Shown here piece by piece: positions 36,301 through 45,500 of a stretch of 64,000 nucleotides of DNA. Where the stretch lies: assembly GCF_027579695.1 (NCBI RefSeq), contig NC_083577.1:67615741-67679740 (forward strand), given 5' to 3'. The notes under the pieces are model-generated. The model did not search any database and was not told the origin of the DNA. It worked only from the letters and a program-made list of their open reading frames with translations. A program made the translations under genes and the position numbers. This DNA comes from Neoarius graeffei. Its lineage: Eukaryota; Chordata; Actinopteri; Siluriformes; Ariidae. The first letter of the stretch is position 1. Every line of letters starts with the position of its first letter.

Positions 36301-39300
36301 GCTATTTAATAATTCTTTCAATTGTAACTAGTATTGTACCAGATTATATTAAACTGGCAAGAATAATCCCTGTACATAAGAGTGAGTGCCACTCTAATTT
36401 TAATAACTATCAACCTATCTACCAGCCTTCTCAAAGTTTTTTGAGAAGGTTGTGTTTGAAAGATTTGTTAAATTTTTAAACAAGCATGATGTCTTTTATG
36501 AACATCAATATGGTTTCAAGCAAAACTATTCAACTACCCTAGCTATGATTCAGTTAGTGGATCAAATATCTTCTTCAATTAATAAAAAAGAAGTATGTGC
36601 TGGTGTATTTTTGGATTTCTCAAAAGCCTTTGATACTGTGAATCATTCCATCCTCTTAACCAAGGATGGAATGATTAATGAACATTATGGTATAAGAGGC
36701 ACTATACTTCAATGGGTGTGGAATTACTTAAATGATCGGAAACAATGTTGAATTTAAAAATGTTTCATCTAAACAAGAAATCATTAAATGTGGGATTCTG
36801 CAAGGGAGTATACTAGGTCCTTTGCTGTTTGTCCTATATGTTAATGATATATCTAATTGTTCTAAATTATTGAAATTTATTTTATTTGCTGATGACACAA
36901 ATATTTTCTATTCATGCAAGCATATTGAACATATAGCTGATATACTTAATCAAGAGCTTAATAAAGTGTCACACTGGCTTACTGCTAATAAACTGTCAAT
37001 TAATATAAAAAGAAAACAAAATATGTTATATTCAGAGCTAGACAAAAAAGATTTGACAATTTGAATTTCATGATTAGGATTAATAATAAGTTAATATCTA
37101 GCTGCCAAAGTATAAAATTTTTAGGTGTGATAATTGATCAAAATTTAAGTTGGAAAGAGCATATTAACATAGTATCCAGTAAAATATCTAGAACTATAGG
37201 AATAATTTCAAAATCCAAATTCTATTTGTCACAGTCATCATTGTTTAAACGTTATTATTCTTTAGTCTACTCTTATTTGTATTATGGCAATATAGTATGG
37301 GGATCTACTTATAAAATAAATCTTAATAGACTGATTGTTTTGCAAAAGCATGTCATACAAATTCTCACTAAATCCTTATATGAAGCACATACTGGTCCTT
37401 TATTTTATAGATATAATTTGCTAAATTTGAATAACATTCACTCTTTACAAGTAGGACTAGTCATCTACTCTGTTCATTTTAATACTATTCCAGAAACATT
37501 TAAAAGTATTTTTTTGTAAAAATTTTCAAGTTCATCAATATGCTACTAGATACTCAAGCGATTACAGAGTTAAGCTTTGCAGAACTAATATCTACAAATT
37601 TACTATTGCTGCTAATGGGCCTAAATCATGGAATTCCTTCCCGAAGGAACTTAAATCTGAGTCAACCATCATTAAATTTAAAAATAACTTCAAGCAATAT
37701 TTACTCGGTTTAGCAAAACCTTAGGAAGTTTGTATTTAAAGTGTTAAATGTTATTGAAATTGTTGTTTTACTGTTTACAGTTTCATTAACAATTGTTACT
37801 CAGTTAATTGAGGATTATTTATTTTTGGCATCTTTCCTTATATTTTTTCTATTGTTGCAACTAATCTTATGTCTTGAATATAATTTGAGACAGTACAAAA
37901 GTATAACCCTGTAGCTTCTTTTTGAATACTGTCTCACCATTAGAGATGCATTACATTTGAATTACATTTAATTTTAATTAAAATTACAGATTCATTGATT
38001 AATATTAGAAATTATAGATATATGTAAAATATATATGTATGTGTATATGTATGTGTGTACAGTGGTGCTTGAAAGTTTGTGAACCCTTTAGAATTTTCTA
38101 TATTTCTGCATAAATATGACCTAAAACATCATCAGATTTTCACACAAGTCCTAAAAGTAGATAAAGAGAACCCAGTTAAACAAATGAGACAACAATATTA
38201 TACTTGGTCATTTATTTATTGAGGAAAGTGATCCAATATTACATATCTGTGAGTGGCAAAAGTATGTGAACCTCTAGGATTAGCAGTTAATTTGAAGGTG
38301 AAATTAGAGTCAGGTGTTTTCAATCAATGGGATGACAATCAGGTGTGAGTGGGCACCCTGTTTTATTTAAAAAAAACAAGGATATATTAAAGTCTGACCT
38401 TCACAACACATGTTTGTGGAAGTGTATCATGGCATGAACAAAGGAGATTTCTGAGGACCTCAGAAAAAGCGTTGTTGATGCTCATCAGGCTGGAAAAGGT
38501 TACAAAACCGTCTCTAAAGAGTTTGGACTCCACCAATCCACAGTCAGACAGATTGTGTACAAGTAGAGGAAATTCAAGACCGTTGTTACCCTCCCCAGGA
38601 GTGGTCAACCAACAGAGATCACTCCAAGAGCAAGGCGTGTAATAGTCGGCGAAGTCACAAAGGACCCCAGAGTAACTTCTAAGCAACTGAAGGCCTCTCT
38701 CACATCAGCTAATGTTACTGTTCATGAGTCCACCATCAGGAAAACACAGAACAACAATGGTGTGCATGGTAGGGCTGCAAGGAGAAAGCCAATGCTCTCC
38801 AAAAAGAACATTGCTGTTTGTCTGCAGTTTGCTAAAGATCACATGGACAAGCCAGAAGGCTATTGGAAAAATGTTCTGTGGACGGATGAGACCAAAATAG
38901 AACTTTTTGGTTTAAATGAGAAGCGTTATGTTTGGAGAAAGGAAAACACTGCAATCCAGCATAAGAACCTTATCCCATCTGTGAAACATGGTGGTGATAC
39001 TATCATGGTTTGGGCCTGTTTTGATGCATCTGGGCCAGGACAGCTTGCCATCATTGATGGAACAATGAATTCTGAATTATACCAGTGAATTTTAAAGGAA
39101 AATGTCAGGACATCTGTCCATGAACTGAATCTCAAGAGAAGGTGGGTCATGCAACAAGACAACGACCCTAAGCACACAAGTTGTTCTACCAAAGAATGGT
39201 TAAAGAAGAATAAAGTTAATGTTTTGGAATGGCCAAGTCAAAGTCCTGACCTTAATCCAATGGAAATGTTGTGGAAGGACCTGAAGTGAGCAGTTCATGT

Positions 39301-40655
39301 GAGGAAACCCACCAACATCCCAGAATTGAAGCTCTTCTGTATGGAGGAATGGGCTAAAATTCCTCCAAGCCAGTGTGCAGGACTGATCAACAATTACCGG
39401 AAATGTTTAGTTGCAGTTATTGCTGCACAAGGGGGTCACACCAGCTACTGAAAGCAAAGGTTCACATATTTTTGCCACTTACAGATATGTAATATTGGAT
39501 CATTTTCCTCAATAAATAAATGGCCAAGTATAATATTTTCGTCTCATTTGTTTAACTGGGTTCTCTTTATCTACTTTTAAGGACTTGTGTGAAAATCTGA
39601 TTATGTTTTAGGTCATATTTATGCAGAAATATAGAAAATTCTAAAGGGTTCACAAACTTTCAAGCACCACTGTATATGTATGTATATGTGCACACGCACG
39701 TGTGTGTGTGTGTGCGTATATATATAATCAGAATTACTTTATTAATCCCTGGAGGGAAATTCAAATTTGTTACCAAGCTCCTGAATCAAAGAAGAAGTAA
39801 ACATGTCTAAAAATAGAAGATAAAATCGTCTGAAAAAAGAATAAATAAAAATAAAATAAATTTAAATAAGTTCAATAACTTAAGTAAAAGCAAAATGAAG
39901 TGATTTTATATACAATGATTCCTATACAGTATACATATATTGCACCTGAGTTAAGGATACAGTATACATGGTAAGAAAGTGTACCACAATTATACAGTGG
40001 CATTGTACAGCTTGACTGCAACAGGTAGGAATGATTTCCTGTGTCTCTCAGTTGTGCAGCGTGGAAGAATCAGCTGTTTACTGAATGTGCTCCTGTGGCT
40101 GATCAGCTCCTCATGTAGAGGGTGGGAAGGACAGTCTAAGATTGTTTTTATTTTGGACAGTGTCCTCTTCTCCAACACCACTGTACAGAGAGTCCAGTTC
40201 CACGCCTACAACATGGCCGGCATTCTTGATGATCTTATTGAGTCTGTTAGTGTCCTTCACCTTCAAGCTGCTGCCCCAGCAGACGACAACGTACAGGATG
40301 GCACTGGCCACCACAGACTCATAGAACATCCGCAGCATCATTCGGCAGATGTTGAAGGACCTCAGCCATCTCAGAAAATAGAGACGGCTCTGGCCCTTTT
40401 TGTATACAGTGTCCATGTTTTTGGACCAGTCCAGTTTATTATCCAAGTACATGCCCGGGTACTTATATTCCTCCACCACGTCCACACTGACCTCTTGGAT
40501 GTTAACAGGGTTCACCGGAGCCCTGGTTCTCTTCAGATCGACCACCAGTTCTTTCGTCTTCGTCCAGTTGAGCTGTAGGTGGCTCTTCCTGCTCCACATG
40601 ACAAAGTTGTCCACCACTGTCCTGTACTTGCTCTCATCACCACCGGTAAAATGTC

Positions 40656-40693
<38 letters not shown>

Positions 40694-42496
40694 GTGGCAT
40701 GGTGGTGTAGTGGTTAGCGTTGTCGCCTCACAGCAAGAAGGTCTGGGGTTGAGCCCCATGGCCGGCGAGGGCCTTTCTGTGCAGAGTTTGCATGTTCTCC
40801 CCATGTCCGTGTAGGTTTCCTCCAGGTGTTCTGGTTTCCCCCACAGTCCAAAGACATGCAGGTTAGGTTAACTGGTGACTCTAAATTGACCATAGGTGTG
40901 AATGGTTGTCTATGTGTTAGCCCTGTGATGACCTGGCGACTTGTCCAGGGTGTACCCCGCCTTTCGCCCGTAGTCAGCTGGGATAGGCTCCAGCTTGCCT
41001 GTGACCCTGTAGAACAGGATAAAGCGGCTAGAGATAATGAGATGAGATGAGATGTTTGTATGTGTGTGTGTGTAAATATATATATGGATAATGTGTATTT
41101 GTTTGTATTTTGTGGCAGATTCCCCAAACACATAGAAGATTCTCTTGTCAAATGAGACTAAAATTTTATCTTTTTGGCCATCATAGGAAATGCCATGTGT
41201 GGCACAAACCCAACACCCTGAGAACACCATTCCTATAATGAAGCATGGTGGTGGTGGCATCATGCTGTGGGGATGTTTTTCATCTGCAGGGACAGGAAAG
41301 CTGGTCAGGACTGAAGGAAAGCTGGATGGCACAAAATACAGGGCAGTTCTAGAGGAAAACCTGCTTGAGTCAGCCAGAGGTTTGAGACTGGGAAGAAGGT
41401 TCACATTCCAGCAGGACAATGACCCTAAACATACTGCTAAAGTTACACTGCAGTGATTTAATAGGAAATATTGAAATGTCTTGGAATGGCATAGTCAAAG
41501 CCCAGACCTTAATCCAATTGAGAATCTGTGGCATAACTTGAAGATTGCTGTACATCAACGCAACCCATCTAACTTGAAGGAGTTGGAGCAGTTTTGCCTT
41601 GAGGAATGGGCAAAAATCCCAGTGGCTAGATGTGCTAAGCTAATAGAGACATACCCCGAGACTTGCAGCTGTAATTGCAGCAAAAGGTGGCTCTACAAAG
41701 TATTGACTTTGGGGTGTGTGAATACCTATGCACATTCCATATTTTTGTTTTTTCATCTTAATTATTGTTTGTGTCATAATAAAACAACAATTTTCACCTT
41801 TAAAGTTTCAGGCATGTTGTGTAAATCAAATGGTGTTAACTACCCACAAAATCCATTTTAATTCCATCTTGTAATGCAACAAAACAGGACAAGCACAAAG
41901 GGGAATGAATACTTTTGCAAGACACTGTATACCAACAGTTACTGGCATTGTTGAATATCTTGTTCTCAACAAGTTGCCTTACAGAGAAATGATGCATTAG
42001 ATAGTAAGGATGAGGAAGGTAGTGTATTATAGACCCGTTCAGTTTGTACATGATAATGTAGCACGTATGCGCGCACATTTTGGCAACGGAAGTATGGCAG
42101 AGATCAACAGCTTGTCAAGCTAAGCAAGGGGATTAACAACAAAAGATTGCGAATGTTACCTCAACAAGTTGACTTTGACAAATGGTGACTGACTTCCAGA
42201 TCCGTGTGCTGTTAATGAGTGGGGTGAAGACGTTAGCAAGTGACCGAATATACATGAGGCTTGGGTTATAATCAACAAATGAGAAAACTATGTCCTCACA
42301 GTGAATTGCACCTGTATGGCAGGGTAAGTAGCCTATTATTTGGTGTTGTGGGCTTGGAGCTAACATAGTTCAAAGCTCTATGATATAGTTGTTATGCAAA
42401 CATGAATTATGCTTCCGTGTTACTGTAGTTTCAAATTTAACTTGGGCTATTACCCTCCTTACCATATCAAAAATCGTATGCCTTGCCCCTGTAACT

Positions 42497-42579
<83 letters not shown>

Positions 42580-45500
42580 CCTTACCTGATATAAATTGGA
42601 AGCTGCATACATGAGCATTTTTGATTGTGTCCTCATTCCAGTCAACGTGTTTAATCGCTTGCAGCCACAGACGCTGCCGGTTGCTCTGAAAAGTTCATGA
42701 TCCTGTCGGAATCCTGTAAAATTTGAGTCCGCCTGTGGAATATCGATTCTGACAACCGTATATGCAACAAGCAGACATTTTGATGCTGGAAACCGTTTTT
42801 ATTCAATTTTAAATGCTTGCTACCTCATCTGTGTCAGTCAGGATGACTGGGGAACAACACCACTTCCATTGCCTAAGTGTGCACGCAATTTCTGATGACA
42901 TCGGCTGTGAAGGAATCTATCCCTGTCAATGTTGGATTACACATTCAAGAAAGCGAAATGAACATGCCTTATGCTTTTAGCACTATTCCACACAATGCCA
43001 CATACACTGAACTCATGAGTGATATAATAAGAATAAATAGGTAGCTCATGGCACACATGCAAAATGGACTGCACTGAAGACCCAATGGGTTGTGAATTTG
43101 TCTTACTTGTACCTTAGTTTGTGGATAAAACCAATCTTATTACAGAGTGTCTACAAGATAAGATTCTCGGTCAGTGTCACCATGGTGTCAGAGTTACGTC
43201 CAGTAAATATGGAAGAATGCATTATTGAAGAGGGCTCACAATAATGAAGTGTCATTTGTGCACCGTTTTGCTCATGATCTCATAAAATGGTGGCAGCACA
43301 CTCTACTATGCAGAAGGAAAATCAACATTTGAGCAAACATAGAAATGGGTGGAGTTTGGTCTTCACCACTGAAGGACATTTTCAACAAGCACAGACATAG
43401 TATGTTACATTTGAGGAAAGCACAGCTAATAAAACTGTTATTTGAAAGGGACATAATAATGTTTAGTATGGTTGCACAGAAAGAGAGACTACTCAGAAGG
43501 TTCAGCAGTACATCAAGATAGCTGCAAGTCTCCTTAAGATAGGGCAAATGTTGAATACTATTACCGGTTTGTCGAGCATGTCTTGGAGAAAAAGGCTCAC
43601 GAATGCCCGGACCATGGATGGTGCATTGATCAGACCATACAACCACACCAATTATTCAAAATGCCTGCTCATGGATGAAAACGTAATTTACCACTTAACA
43701 CCTGTCTGAATTGGGCGGCACGGTGGTGTAGTGGTTAGCACTGTCACCTCACAGCAAGAAGGTCCTGGGTTCAAGCCCAGTGGCTGACAAGGGTCTTTCT
43801 ATGTGGAGTTTGCGTGTTCTCCCTGTGTCTGTGTGGGTTTCCTCCGGTGCTCCAGTTAACCTTACAGTCCAAAGACATGCAGATTAGGCTAATTGGTAGC
43901 TCTAAATTGACCGTGAATGGTCGTTTGTCTCTATGTGTTAGCCCTGCGATGACCTGGCGACTTGTCCAGGGTGTACCCCGCCTCTCGCCCATAGTCAGCT
44001 GGGATAGGTTCCAGCTTGCCCATGACCCTGCACAGGATAAGCGGCTACAGATAATGGATGGATGGATGGACCTGTCTGAATTGTTTTATGGCTAAGGCAA
44101 TAAAAGGAAGAGAATCTCTTTTTTTGACAGTGATTATGTTCAAACCTGTTGATACAGTAACGTTAGCCTTCTCCTTTTTCTTCTTCTTCCTGAAAAAATG
44201 TGTCTGATGCATGAGGTGTGAATGGACAGATGAATCCCTGTTGGAGAGCCTCTTGGAAATTCTCATCCATGGCCTTAGTCTCTTCATAGTAGAGTTTCAA
44301 TTCCATGGAGTGAAGTGGTGTACACTGTCAGAAATAGGGGTACAGTAGGAGTCCATTTCTGTCCCCCAAGGTAGAATCTACACTAATGTACCCCCTAGGG
44401 CACATTATTGGTCCTTTGGGTAACTTGGTTTTTAGGGACACAAAAGTAAATACAATATATGTCCCCAAGCAGTATATAAAGGGTACAAATAAGTAACTTT
44501 GTAGGTACTGCCTCAATGGCAAGCTGTTGTACCCCCAAAGGTACAATAATGTACTTTATTTTCTGAGAGTGTACTCTATGAGTTTGATGTGGAGAAATAG
44601 TTCTACTTTTACTAAACACCTCATTGAGGCACTCTTGCCTCAGAGCAAGAAGATTCTAGGCTCAAACCTCATGGTTGACTGTGGGTTATCAGTGTGGATT
44701 TTGTATGTTCTTCCCAGGGCTTCCTCTGGGTGCTCCGGTTTCCTCCCACAGTCCAAAGACATGAGGATTTGGTCAACTGGCTACTCTAAATTGCCCATAG
44801 GTGTGAAAGTGAGTGTGAATGGTTGTTCATCTTTGTGTTAGTCTTGCAATAGATTGGCGACCTACCCAAGGTGTACCCCACCTTTTGCCCAAAGTCAGCT
44901 GGGATTGGCTCCAGCTTCCCCTGCGACCCTGATGGACAAGCAGTATAGATGATGGATGGATGGATGGATTCTGTGCTGTTCACAGATATTGAGGAATGAG
45001 AAATGGTCTATGGAATGCTCAAACAGTTTTGTCTGCAACTACTACCAAATTAAGGAGGTCTGTGAAATGGGTCATGATATCTTCTCCATTGGGTTGGCTA
45101 TGTAGTTCTTCTTTCTCTCAACAGGGTAGCTAATTTGACTGAGATTGATGAAGCAAACCAAGGTAATGTTGTCATCTTGACATGGAAGTTCTCGTTGTAC
45201 ATGTTCCCAGAGGCCCGATCAGAAATGGGTCCAGAGAATCCTGCTCATTCCTACTACATGGGGCTATCAGTGATAATCAGAAAGGCAGGAAAGGCAATAG
45301 CTGAGTCTGGACCTTTTTTTAAAGGCATAATAATTTCTCCCATCTATCCTTTTCTTCAGGTGAATGGTCAAACACTTGTTTAAACACAAATATAAAGACA
45401 GAGAGGTGCTCAGAAGATACTTGCTGATTTGATGGCTTTCCTGATTAAAAGGGACATCACCATTGCCAATTTGGGCACTTTTAGAACAAAGACATTGATC

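Larger units (their letters stand above)
32957..37735 (+). pseudogene. Non-LTR retrotransposon (CR1/Jockey-like group), interrupted
   Basis: The frame before the break (to about 33270) has [19 protein letters not shown] and [20 protein letters not shown]. After the inserted DNA element it resumes near 35860 with [19 protein letters not shown] sequence, then [77 protein letters not shown], the catalytic [11 protein letters not shown] and [17 protein letters not shown]. Several frameshifts are present (near 36280, 36400, 36745 and 37060). The endonuclease is missing, so it is 5' truncated. Its extreme AT richness contrasts with Rex3. Confidence 0.85.
30672..41927 (+). mobile_element. Tc1-like element split by about 10 kb of nested insertions
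   Basis: The left half (30672-30947 and 32541-32945) has the terminus cagtgtcttgcaaaagtatt, the leader and the transposase N-terminus. The right half (41110-41927) has the transposase C-terminus and the inverse terminus. The outer flanks are TATA on both sides (TA at 30670-30671 and 41928-41929). Orientation and content are complementary, with about 120 bp of transposase missing at the join. A single interrupted element explains this best; two independent truncated copies remain possible. Confidence 0.7.

Noticed and set aside
43272..43646. 124-codon minus-strand ORF
   Set aside because: No recognisable domain, ordinary base composition and no exon-like boundaries.
45125..45163. Splice-like segment (acag|...caag|gtaatg) that could be an extra dpp10-like exon
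   Set aside because: In the phase imposed by the exon ending at 30002 it begins with a TAG stop, and the flanking exons already join at conserved family residues.
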